Source of the DNA: Daphnia pulex
Taxonomy: Eukaryota; Arthropoda; Branchiopoda; Diplostraca; Daphniidae
Reading direction: 5' to 3'
DNA length: 64,000 bases
Assembly (NCBI RefSeq): GCF_021134715.1
Contig: NC_060021.1
Span: forward strand, 10,820,501-10,884,500
Both the position numbers and the translations under genes were made by a program. How positions within the stretch are numbered: position 1 is the first letter of the stretch; each line of letters opens with the position of its first letter. Below are positions 47,692 to 57,858 of this stretch, in pieces. The notes under the pieces are model-generated. The model made no database searches and was not told where the DNA came from. It was given only the letters and a program-made list of their open reading frames with translations.

Positions 47692-50600
47692 ATGCTGCCA
47701 CTGGATTTTCTAGTGGAAATGTTGGAGAAACTAGCCCCTGTAGTGCACTTCGAAGGTAATTCATTCAAAATAGGGATGTCGAATCTAAAATGCACAATGA
47801 TTTCCTAATCCAATGCTAGATTCTAAAGGAGAGGACAGGAACATTGCCCAGTTCGAACTCGACAATGCAGCTCAAACTGATCTAGTTAGTATGGGGGGCC
47901 GGGATTACACATGTGTGAATTCACCATTTCTACGTGTGGATTTTAAATACAGGATCAGTACTTGTGTTTCATGTCGGTGATAATGGCAGACCATGAGAAA
48001 TTCGCTACTGTAGCTCGACGAAGTGCAGCCTTTCAACTTCAGCAGCATTTGAACAGTAAAGATCCTGCAACGCTCGAGAAACAGCAAAAACATTGGAAGA
48101 CGATTGCAGCCGATGTTCGCGACATGATAAAAAACAACGTTCTGATCGCTTTACCAACGATCTCGCCAGTTTGTTCAAACGTCGCAACTGAAATAGTAGC
48201 CAGCATTGCGGTGATGGAAGTCCCGCTAAAAGATAATTGGCCTGATCTTCTACCAACCCTTTCCTACTACATACGTCACCTTAAGAACGAAGAGAAAGAA
48301 TGCGCAATGGAAACATTAGAATTTGTCTGCAAACATTTGGTAGGTTTCCCTTCTTCCGAGTTATTTCATCTAAGATGGTCATGGTTTGATTTACAGAAAG
48401 CAGAAATTTTGGCCGAATATTTTACTGAAATAATGATGGTAATTGCTGGCTTTCACATGGACCAACTCTCAAAAAAACTTCGACTTGCAACACTTAATAT
48501 TCTGTTGGCATGTTTCGAGTTTGTTCGTCCCTATTTTGAGAACTCGGTAAAATTTGAAATGTTATCATTACGAATTATAAAAAATAATGCATTTCTTTTA
48601 GGGGGAAGGCAGAGTGATCGTGCAAGCAATTTGTGAAGCCGCCGAATCGGCCGACATCGATATTCGTGTTACTAGTTTGGCATTGCTGACCAGAGTTGCA
48701 TCTTCCTGTTATCAGCATCTGAAAGACTACATCGATGTCATCACTCCAGTAAGTTTTAATGTACAGTTACTTATTAGAAAGAAAGCATCATTTTAATACC
48801 CAACTGTTTTACTTAATTAGATTACAATAAAAGCAATAAGCTCAGAAGATAAAGATATTCACAGAAATGGTCTCGAGTTTTGGAAGGCTGTGAGTCAGGT
48901 AGAAAATCCACGTGATCCTGACGGACGATTGAAAACGGGAACTGAAAGAAGCCAAGTAACATGTAGTTACGTCAAAATATCTCTGAAAAAACTCGTGCCC
49001 GTACTGTTCGCAGAATTAGTTAGAGGCGAAGGATTTATAAGAGCTGAAGGACTATCTGGGAATCCTTCCGTTTCTGACTCTGACAGTTTCAACGATGAAG
49101 CCCAGCCAATGGATTACGACTCATTTTTCAAAACGGAAAGTAGACTTCATAACGAGAGGTCTTCTGGCATGACGGAGAACGAACAAAATCAAAACACCCC
49201 CAATGCAAACGTAAATAGGAATTTCCAAAAAAAAGAAAAAGAAACTTCACAAAACAAACAATTCCCTGATTGGTGGACACCACCGAAGGAAGTAATCATC
49301 TACTTTAGTGAGCAATGCGAAAACTACCCAGAAGCTATAGATCGTTACGTTCTACCTCTCGTCCAAAGAGAAATCCGAGTAAAGTTTTAAATTATTTTAA
49401 AATTTTTGGCGCATGATGATTAAACCAAATAATCTCCAGCAGCACGTGAACTGGAAACATCGGCACGCTGCTATTTGGTCGTGTCTGGTTTTTCTCAAGC
49501 AAATGGATTCACGCCACGCTGAAAATACTCTTCCACAAATCTTTTCTTCAATTCGAGGTTGTGTAAGAGACACATCAAGCTCCAGAATTCGCAGTACTGC
49601 CCTATGGGCCATCAGTTGGATGGTCGAAAAGTGCCCGCTTTTACTATTCACTTCAATGACTTCACAAGATTTAGAACAACTCGTAAGCGACTTAGTAACT
49701 AGCCTCAATGATGATGAGGGTCGAGTGTCACCTTCAAGCTGCACTGCACTGACGTCAGTTTTGAAAGCCGCTTATGCTATAGCTCAGCAAAAGGTGAGCA
49801 TGTTATTCGACTCGTCTTAAAGTTTATAACCTCACAATCTGAAAACAGGTGGAAGAAAGTAAGCGACCACCTACCTTTTTGCTGTCACCATATTATGATA
49901 TGATCGCCAATCAGCTTGTGAAGGCCGCTAATAGACGTCTAACGGCTGCTTTTGACGCTCTCGGTCTGCTGCTACTGAACGCCCCCGACGATTGCTACTG
50001 GATTGTGTTGGAAACAATAGATGAATTGCTCCTTTTGCTGCGTAAAGTAAGTTATTTCACTTAAAATTCATGAAACGTATGATACCAAGTAAAATTTACC
50101 TTTGTATCGATATGCGTACAGGTGATAGAACTGCCAGATGCCCATCATGTGGGATGTCGCTGCCACGAAGCCGTTCAAAAGTTACTGTGTGGCGTTCTAC
50201 GACGCGTATTAAGAATATTAAAATTAGGCGAGACTACTTCAAATCAACTTTGTCACAAGTTTACGACTTATCTACTGAGCCTGCTAAACAAATTTCCTAA
50301 CGGACTAGCACGAGCAGAAGCTCTAATGTCTTTATCAACAGTTGCTTTACTACTCGGATGGGAACTTAAACATCATCTGGACTTTTTGGTCCCCTATTTA
50401 ACATCAGCAATTAACAAAACTGCCAAAAACGATCCTGCTTTATCTCTTGTGGTGGATCTTATCGGAACACTTTTCCTTGTACTAGATTCAGAAGCAATTC
50501 CTTTTGTGAACAAACTTATAGGACCATTGTTAGTTTTAACTGATGGAAACCAAAACTTACCATTAAAAGTGAAAATCCATTGCGTAGCTGTTTTCGGCCA

Positions 50601-51238
50601 GATTGCGACAGCAGTTGGTCGTCCTGGATTTCAAATGTACATGACGGCTGTCCTTCGACGCTTGCAGCATTGTGTAGAGCTTGCAATTTTGGAGGCAAGA
50701 ACTGAATCAGACCATGTAAAACAAAATTTTAGGTCTATTTTTCATTGCAGGAAATGTACGAGAGTGCCAACAGCAGAGAACTGAGAGAAAATTTACGTCA
50801 AGTTTGTTTGGAAACCTATTCCAGTCTTGTGAAGTCAATCCTTCATAGAGGAAGCCTTCCCTTAACTCTTGAACTGTGCTCTAGTTCTCTGTGTCTCAAA
50901 AACATAGCAAAATTAACAAGGTCTGTTCTTACAAGCAAAGGCAAACTACCTGCCAAAACCTACACAGCTGCAGCTCACTTGATTGGGTAATGATTTCGTT
51001 TTAGTTTATCATAAATATTAAAATTGTCACTACTTTCACAATAAACAATTATAGGAATGTTACACTTGAGTTTGGAGCAAAGAAAGCATTAGCCTTAACA
51101 TCTCTGGAAGCTACTGAATGTAAATCTTTACTGGAGTGTGTTGTTCGTCAGAACATTATAGACACGACAGTTCATTCTATTTGTCAAGAAGCACTTACTG
51201 AGATAGAAATGGCTGGAATAGGGTTGAGGTGTGAGTGA
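47692..51238 (+). CDS. Importin subunit beta-1-like nuclear transport receptor (divergent)
   Basis: Eleven exons: 47692-47755, 47820-47884, 47953-48339, 48397-48546, 48602-48748, 48821-49378, 49440-49793, 49849-50046, 50122-50715, 50751-50986 and 51055-51238. They close in phase for 978 residues (human KPNB1 is 876). The importin-beta layout is clear: AARRSAAFQLQQHLNSKDP matches the family's N-terminal HEAT repeats, ITIKAISSEDKDIHRNGLEFW and WKHRHAAIWSCLVFL match mid repeats, and ALMSLSTVALLLGWELKHHL and IHCVAVFGQIATAVG match later repeats. Importin-beta carries cargo through nuclear pores and binds RanGTP. Many core positions differ. A Ser/Asp/Asn-rich insert of about 70 residues (around 49060-49265) replaces the short acidic loop. 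This suggests a fast-evolving paralogue. Intron 3 (48340-48396, 57 bp) has no stop and keeps frame. A poly(A) signal is near 51413. Confidence 0.85.
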
Positions 51239-52017
51239 AGAAATTTTGATTTCAATTTGTTAACAAAGAACAGAAATCATGCCTTACTAGAATTACTTCA
51301 AGACTTCTATTTACTAATACCTAGTCACCTTACAGAATTACAGAAATCTATCACGCACGTGTAATTGTAGCCGATTGTAGCTTACGAATGTGTGTATCAC
51401 TGAGTGCAGATAAATAAATATTTCACTTTTTTTCCCGGGCACGAAAACGTTTGCAGTCGATGCATATTTTCATAAGACAAGGTTGCCACACGAGTCATTT
51501 CATAGAACTGTTAAAAAAAATTAAAAATAAAATAAACATTTATCTTTTCAGGTTCAGAGTTATTTATAGAAAATAATATTTTATATATTTCTGAGACGAA
51601 TGACATGTTAAGTGGGGAACACTGATCACAGTTGATTGATTAGATGTAAAGAATACAACTGAATCTTGTCTTTATATTTAATGCAAGTTCTAATGTACAT
51701 GATAAGTTTGCATATTATCTGGTTGTTTCCACTTAATTATTTGTAAGCTCTGGGGGACGGCAGTTGACTTGGCGAATAGTTGATCAATAAATAGCACGAA
51801 TTCCGTTTCGTTTGACAGGTTCTGTAGTTTTTAAGGTATTTCAAAATCTTCAGCACTTTATTTCTATCAGGCTATTACCACTTCCATTGAACATGTTTAA
51901 CAGAATGCCACATTAAAAAAGGCTTACCACCACGCGCAGAAATAAGCAGTAAAACGTAAAAGCAACAAATTTTAAAGCCGCATATGTTAGTGTGGACTGT
52001 GGACAGAACATTACTTG
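51239..52017. other. Importin 3' UTR and spacer
   Basis: A/T-rich sequence with AATAAA at about 51413. No coding exon is supported before the decayed importin copy. Confidence 0.4.
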
Positions 52018-52330
52018 AACAGTAAAGAACTAAAGATCCTGCAACGCTCAAGGTACATAAACATTTTTTTGGAAGGCAATTGCAACCGATGTTCACGACA
52101 TTCACGACGTGATTTAAAAAGAAAAATTCTGGTCGCTAGAACAAAGATCTCGTCATTTTGCCCGAAAGTCGCAACTGATATAGTACTTTATAGCAGCCTG
52201 CTTTACAAGCTAGCAAATGGATTACGACTCATTTTCAAAACGGAAAGTACGTTTTAGTAAGAGACTGCTGCTAGCATGACAGATAGAAGGAACAAAATCA
52301 AAACACTCTCTTGTAAAATTGTAAATCGCA
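52018..52330 (+). pseudogene. Decayed, internally deleted copy of the importin-beta-like gene
   Basis: 52018-52188 matches exon 3 of the neighbouring importin gene (about 48053-48205): AAGATCCTGCAACGCTC, TTGCAACCGATGTTCACGAC, GTCGCAACTGA and ATAGTA, with small insertions. 52211-52330 matches exon 6 (about 49105-49225): AATGGATTACGACTCATTT, CAAAACGGAAAGTA, GCATGAC and GAACAAAATCAAAACAC. The roughly 900 bp between these parts in the parent is absent. Frame is lost throughout. The whole gene is on the same strand about 1 kb upstream, so this is a truncated tandem duplicate. Confidence 0.85.
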
Positions 52331-52794
52331 AACTGCGATTCGCAATACAAAAAAAATCTTTTCAAGCTGAAAAAATAAAATAAAATAATCAATTAAAAAG
52401 TTTTTATGAAATTAACAATTCCAAAATTGCAGCAAGATTGAACACAATCATACAATCAAATGTTCTCTCCTTTTAAACTGTTTGTATACTACAGGTACAA
52501 AATTATTCTTAATAAAAAATGTTGATGTTCTAGTTATGTATCGTACCAGTGTTTGAACTTATGTTCTTTTCTCTCCCTTCTCTTTCAGTCTAGGTGCTAC
52601 TTATTAGAGAATGTAGTGATTATTGATTCCAGATTATTGAGCTCTATCCTTTTCAACAGAAAAACAGTTGGCCGATTTCCGGCTTAATTCACATTTGACT
52701 TTAAGGAATGTACTTCCTGTGTGTTACCCGGTGCCTAAATCCCAAAATGATTGCAATAAGAAGAACGTATTCTACCTCCCTTCTCGTTTTCGAC
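52331..52794. other. Spacer upstream of the first LPMO gene
   Basis: A/T-rich sequence with no coding exon. It ends at the TATA box of the LPMO gene. Confidence 0.4.
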
Positions 52795-52832
52795 TATAAA
52801 AAGATATTGCTCACACTGCTGAACGCATCAGT
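52795..52832 (+). promoter_or_regulatory. Core promoter of LPMO gene 1
   Basis: TATAAAAA at 52795-52802 is followed at about 33 bases by the arthropod initiator TCAGT (52828-52832). The start codon lies 47 bases after the initiator, implying a short 5' UTR. Confidence 0.75.
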
Positions 52833-52878
52833 CAAGTAGGATTGACATAACTGTAAGTAACGAGATACAGATATCACA

Positions 52879-54425
52879 ATGAATCTTCAAGTGCGTTCTC
52901 AATCACTAAGTATTCTGGCCATCTTAATAACCATGGTATGTAATGTTTAGAATCTTAAATATTCATCAGTTCTTAAGGGCGCTAAACTAAAATATTTCAA
53001 AAAATTAAAAGGTGAGTTTAGCAAACGGACATGGGCGGCTGCGCGATCCTCCATCACGATCTAGCCTTTGGCGAGAGGGCTTCAAAACGCCTCCCGATTA
53101 CAACGTGAGTTATACAGACATAAGCGAGATATCAATATTTTAATTTTACGTTTGAAATTGCTTAATTTTTTTCCACCATAGGATACGGAAGGATTTTGTG
53201 GCGGTTATGAAGTAAGATCTGACAAACACGGCTTTAATCGATCTCAAATTTGATTGACACAATAATTTCTCGCAGAGGCAATGGCTAGTGAATAAGGGCA
53301 AATGTGGTATTTGCGGGGATCCATTCGACGAAGCTGTCAAACCGCACGAGGCTCCTGGTGGAGTTTTCGCCACCGGTATAATAACACGCACTTACACCGA
53401 GGGACAGATCATTCCAGTCAAAATTGACATAACAGCCTTGCACAAAGGTATATTAATGTGCTACACTAATTTAGATTCCAAAAATCTTTCCTCCTGGCAG
53501 CGACTAAAACGATTTCGCTTAAAGGTTACTACGAGTTTCGACTTTGCGTCAATAATAACGTGAAGCAAGATCCTTCTCAAGACTGTTTCAGGTTAAAATC
53601 GTCAATAGACTTCCAAGAAAACGTAATTCTTACACGCATTTAAAAATTAGGCATGTGCTCCCTTTCGCCGACGGTGGTTCCCCGTTTACCAAGTACAATG
53701 TAGCCTCATTGACATCTGGCGTCGATTTTAACACTCGGCTGCAACTTCCCCCAGGAATAACATGCAGTCAGTGTATCCTACAGGTAAAATCTAGTTCATT
53801 AAATCATTTTATTTTTTAAACTATCTTTATTCCTCCCATTACAGTGGACTTACACGACGGGCAACCGATGGGGGACCTGCTCTAATGGAACTGGAGCACT
53901 CGGTTGCGGTCCCCAGGAAACATTTCGAGCCTGCGCTGATGTGAGGATTCTTCCTAGAGGAGGGTCAGTCGAATATAATTTTTCCCCACTAATAAAATGT
54001 GGCTTAAAGCAATAAAATTTATTGTTTTGGGGTGAAATAGCCTTTCAACTAGTACACCAACGAGTGAAACTGTCAGCCCAACGATGACTCCGATGACTCC
54101 GATGACTTCGATTACTCCAGAACCAGCAGTAACAGCATCGACTATGGCACCGACAATTCCAACGACAGCCATTATGACTACTGAAGCTCCGGTGACTGTG
54201 ACTCAGATACCCATCATGACTAGGCCGACTCAGATACCCATGATGACTAGACCTACCCAGCTTCCCACGACCATACTGCCCCCCATAGTGGTTACACCAT
54301 CCGGCGACTGCACCAGTTACATAGCTGTTCCTAGCCAACAAATTGTAACAGGTATGACGGAGTGGTGCAACACTAACTGTCGGCTTGGCTACTGCCCTTC
54401 CAGTCACTGCATTTGCATCCGATAA
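52879..54425 (+). CDS. AA15-type lytic polysaccharide monooxygenase, gene 1
   Basis: Eight exons, 52879-52935, 53012-53104, 53182-53211, 53276-53447, 53525-53591, 53651-53783, 53845-53963 and 54041-54425, close in phase for 351 residues. A signal peptide (LSILAILITMVSLANG) ends just before HGRLRDPPSRSSLW, so the mature protein would start with the copper-binding His1 of the histidine brace. The second brace histidine is probably the one in DITALHKGYYEF. Family signatures include FCGGYERQW, KCGICGDPFDEA and CGPQETFRACADV. LPMOs use copper and oxygen or peroxide to cut chitin or cellulose oxidatively. A Thr/Pro/Met-rich linker (TPMTPMTSITPEP) leads to a C-terminal Cys-rich module ending WCNTNCRLGYCPSSHCICI, possibly substrate-binding. 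AATAAA lies at about 54582. Confidence 0.9.
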
Positions 54426-54479
54426 ATGACTTAACTGTTTAACATGTACGGTACAGGGTTATCTAGAATTTTTTTTTTG

Positions 54480-54523
54480 TTTTTTTTTGGGGGGGGTTGG
54501 GGTGGGGGTGGGGTGGGGGTTTT
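54480..54523 (+). repeat. G-rich tract in the 3' UTR of LPMO gene 1
   Basis: A T run is followed by G runs of 8, 2, 4, 5, 4 and 5 separated by one or two T bases. Four or more G runs of at least three fit the pattern for an intramolecular G-quadruplex. It lies between the stop (54425) and the likely poly(A) signal (54582). Confidence 0.7.
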
Positions 54524-55733
54524 ACTTAGGTAAAAAAATGTGGGAATAGAAATAGTTGATGAATGTCAGATTAGCAGTTTAAATAAACAGCATATCCTAA
54601 TGAAAACTTTGGTTTCTCTCTTAATGCTCGAATGGTTTTCTCGGTGTAGCGAAAGGAACAAATGGGTCCTTTCATGTTTTCAAAACAAAATCTTCCGTAA
54701 AATGAATTAATAAATTTCCCACATCCCACGACGGGGCGGAGCCTATTAAACATGTGTAAATATATAATACTGGAAAATGTTCCAAATAGAAGGGAACGTG
54801 CAAGCTCCAACATGTTAAAAATGAAACAAGAATGATAGAGGGATTGGTGAAAAAGCCCAAGACTGCGCCGAAAGCAGTAGGGGGGAGATGGGAAATGTGC
54901 AAATAGAGAAATTGCGCCACCCGATCGATCAAACAGTTCAAAGATGGGCTCACAATAGATCGATGTAGCATCGGCTTATTTAAAATCTCATTCAACAGCG
55001 ATCAAAGGAGAAGATCAAATATGAACAGGAAGGTCAATATATGAAAGAATATATACCAATATGCCAAATATAAACACTGAACAGGTTCTTCTAGTAGGTA
55101 GGCTAGTAACAATACTACGGAGGTAGTCGAACGCATCTGCTTCAAGGTATTATATGTCCATGATAAAGAAAAAGATAAATCTTCTTCTTTGAACAACACG
55201 CTCCTATGATTTGACCTTGTAAATCAAAACGGATATCCTTAATAATGGAGTTGACTACCCATGCTAGGAAAAAGTCAAATTTTATAAGGACCTCCAGAGT
55301 GTTTCCACAAAAGGATCTTTGTGGCTCGAAGCACTGACGTTATTATTGAGTAAAGAGAAGGGACTTTTATTTAAAAATTTACAACTGAATAGCCTTCCCA
55401 TTTGTCCTTTCAAGAATTACTTGAGTGATGAGCTTAGTTTTAATTGACCGGAAGGGCTCCAGCCTACTCGGAATTGCGGAACCTAAACTGAAAAAAGCCT
55501 ACTTCGCCAGGTGAACCTAACCTACCCCAATATACTTATCCTGTACAACAAGGGAAAGGAATCCGAACTGAGTTCAAAGAACTTCCAATTGTTATCTGTT
55601 CTTGCAGTCAACAAATCATTTCCACCTAACCCCTAGAGTTTCATACCGCCCCCTCCCTCTTCCACCAATTGACTATCTACTTTCGCCAAAGTGACCTGAT
55701 ACAATGACACATGTTACATTTCGCTTGCGTTGC
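54524..55733. other. Spacer between the two LPMO genes
   Basis: Minus-strand open frames here (54571-55199) show no family resemblance. Nothing else is recognised before the TATA box of gene 2. Confidence 0.4.
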
Positions 55734-55742
55734 TATATAAAA
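55734..55742 (+). promoter_or_regulatory. TATA box of LPMO gene 2
   Basis: TATATAAAA lies 90 bases upstream of the start codon of the second LPMO gene. The initiator is less clear than in gene 1: a TCAGG occurs at about 55779, somewhat far from the TATA box. Confidence 0.6.
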
Positions 55743-55831
55743 GACATTTGTTCCTATCGCAAAATATAATCCATTCCGTCAGGAACTACTGAGTTGATTG
55801 GAGCAAGAGAGAACTGTCAACTACAACCACG

Positions 55832-57317
55832 ATGAATCCCAAAATTCGATCAAACTTTATTAATTTAGTACTGGTAGTCTTCGCTGCAATGGTTTGTGTC
55901 TTTTTCTTTCTGTTATTTTGGAAGCGAATAATTTGAGAAAGACTTTTTAAACTGTATCTGTCCCAGGTAAGTCTAGCGGACGGGCATGCACGTCTTCGCG
56001 ATCCACCATCTCGATCTAGCGCATGGCGAGAAAACTTCAAAACACCTCCAGACTATAACGTGAGTCTCATTCCATTTTAAGACAAAAGAAAATTCAGAAA
56101 ATTACGTGTCGAATAACCGAGTTAATGGATTTCTTTAGGATACGGAAGGATTCTGTGGTGGTTTTGAAGTAAGTCCCTTTCCATCGCAAAAGTTAAGTTT
56201 TCAAACGATCCTTGAAATTATTTTTACTATGTTAATATCCTGGACGGGTTTGAATACAAATTGGACCTCAATTCCTTAGAGGCAATGGATGGTGAACGGG
56301 GGGAAATGCGGCATTTGCGGGGATGCGTTTGATGAAGCGGTAAAGCCACACGAAGCTCCCGGTGGAATTTTCGCAACGGGGACTATTGTTCGCAGATATA
56401 CACAGGGACAAACTATTCCCGTCAAGATCGAGATTACAGCCAAACACAAGGGTTTCTACGAATTCAAATTGTGTCCTAACAACAACGTCCTACAAGATCC
56501 TACTCAAGCATGTTTTGACAGGTTTAAAACAAAGTTTGTACTTGTATAAAACTCTAGAAAAGTACTAATTGCGAATCCGAACCAGATTCCCACTATCTTT
56601 TATCAGTGTCGAAGGCATAATCAGCAAAAGGATTTTTGTCGATTCGGTGCCTCAGGGCACGTACGCCACTGAAATCATATTACCACCCAAAGTCACGTGC
56701 AGCCAGTGCATCATTCAAGTAGGTTTTAGGTTTTAGCATTAATAATGGGCCATTTTACGTTATTACCAAATTACAATTAAAAAACGATTTTCAGTGGACT
56801 TACGTGACGGGCAACCGATGGGGCAGATGTCCTAATGGAACAGACGGACTGGGATGCGGACCTCAGGAGACCTTTCGCGCTTGTTCGGATGTAGCGATTG
56901 TTTCTTCTGACGAGTAAGTTTAATAACCCAATCATCTTTAAGAGCCTAAGGTTTTACAATAAAACAATTTTTAGTCGGTACGGGTGGAAAACGATAAATT
57001 ATATTAAAAACATATTTTAACTATTTAGACAGATTTCTTTTTATCGACTTACTACTTCTGTTGAATTAACGTTTCATTTTGGTTTGTCTCAAATTCAAAG
57101 AATTCTTCCCACCACAACACAACCTCTTCTCGAAGAATCGACCACTTTCCAATCAGTTTCGACAACACTTCCGCCAACCGACGTTACCCCATGCAAAAAT
57201 TACGTTCCAGCTCCAAATCAGAAAGAGACACCCGGAATGGCGGATTGGTGTAAGAAAAACTGCTCCGGCAACAATTGCCCACCAGACTTCTGCGTGTGTT
57301 CTGAAAGCGATCAATAG
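55832..57317 (+). CDS. AA15-type lytic polysaccharide monooxygenase, gene 2
   Basis: Seven exons, 55832-55891, 55967-56059, 56139-56168, 56280-56521, 56607-56718, 56795-56913 and 57029-57317, give 314 residues. It is a tandem paralogue of gene 1 with the same exon plan, except that the intron splitting HKG|YYEF in gene 1 is absent here (ITAKHKGFYEF is contiguous). The signal peptide ends before HARLRDPPSRSSAW, so His1 is kept but residue 2 is Ala instead of Gly. KCGICGDAFDEA, CSQCIIQWTYVTGNRWG and CGPQETFRACSDV are kept. The region between the brace histidine and CSQC is more diverged than elsewhere. A short Thr/Pro linker leads to a Cys-rich module ending WCKKNCSGNNCPPDFCVC. The start of the last exon at 57029 was chosen because it alone keeps frame into this module; it is the least certain boundary. 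Confidence 0.88.
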
Positions 57318-57858
57318 CTACGTTTCAGAGGACGTTAACCATAGAAAACACCATCATAAGAGTTTATTAGAATAATTACAAAACCATAGACCGATTAATT
57401 TATATCTAGCGATAATTTAAATCAAGCTAAATAATCTACCAATAAAAAATTATGTAACATTCGAGATCGTTAAATAATTTGAAGCGGTGTTGTCTAAAAG
57501 TTTGAAATAGAAACTCATATAACATCCCATTATGCGTCGCCTTCATAACTGGAAAGAAAAGAGCAGCACCGAAAATTACAAACGAATAACAGACCGAGAA
57601 GTAGAGAAAAATGTCAATAAACATTGAAGTTGATGGCGAAAGAAAATGCTTTCTGAAGAAGTGCATGAAAACTGGAATTGAAAGATGGACAATAGTGAAC
57701 GCAGTTGAAATAGAATAAAGGAAAAATAGACGTCTGCCGAGAAGAGAAAGACTGAGAGAGACAGAGAATCAGAATGAAAATTATTAATTTCCGAGATTTG
57801 AAGGGGAAAACACTTAAAGGAGTAAAAATTGTTTGTGTGTTGTGAAGATTGGTGTCAT
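57318..57858. other. Convergent 3' regions of LPMO gene 2 and NOS
   Basis: The two genes end towards each other here. No coding exon lies between them. Confidence 0.5.

Noticed and set aside
48340-48396. Treating the in-frame stretch in importin as coding
   Set aside because: It has GT-AG ends and a pyrimidine tract, and removing it restores the family spacing of the HEAT repeats.
54045-54407. Minus-strand His/Ser-rich frame
   Set aside because: It is the reverse of the Thr/Pro linker and Cys module of LPMO gene 1, with no splice support.
52879-57317. Recent transfer of the LPMO genes from microbes
   Set aside because: Both genes have six to seven spliceosomal introns, arthropod core promoters and AA15 features known from arthropods.
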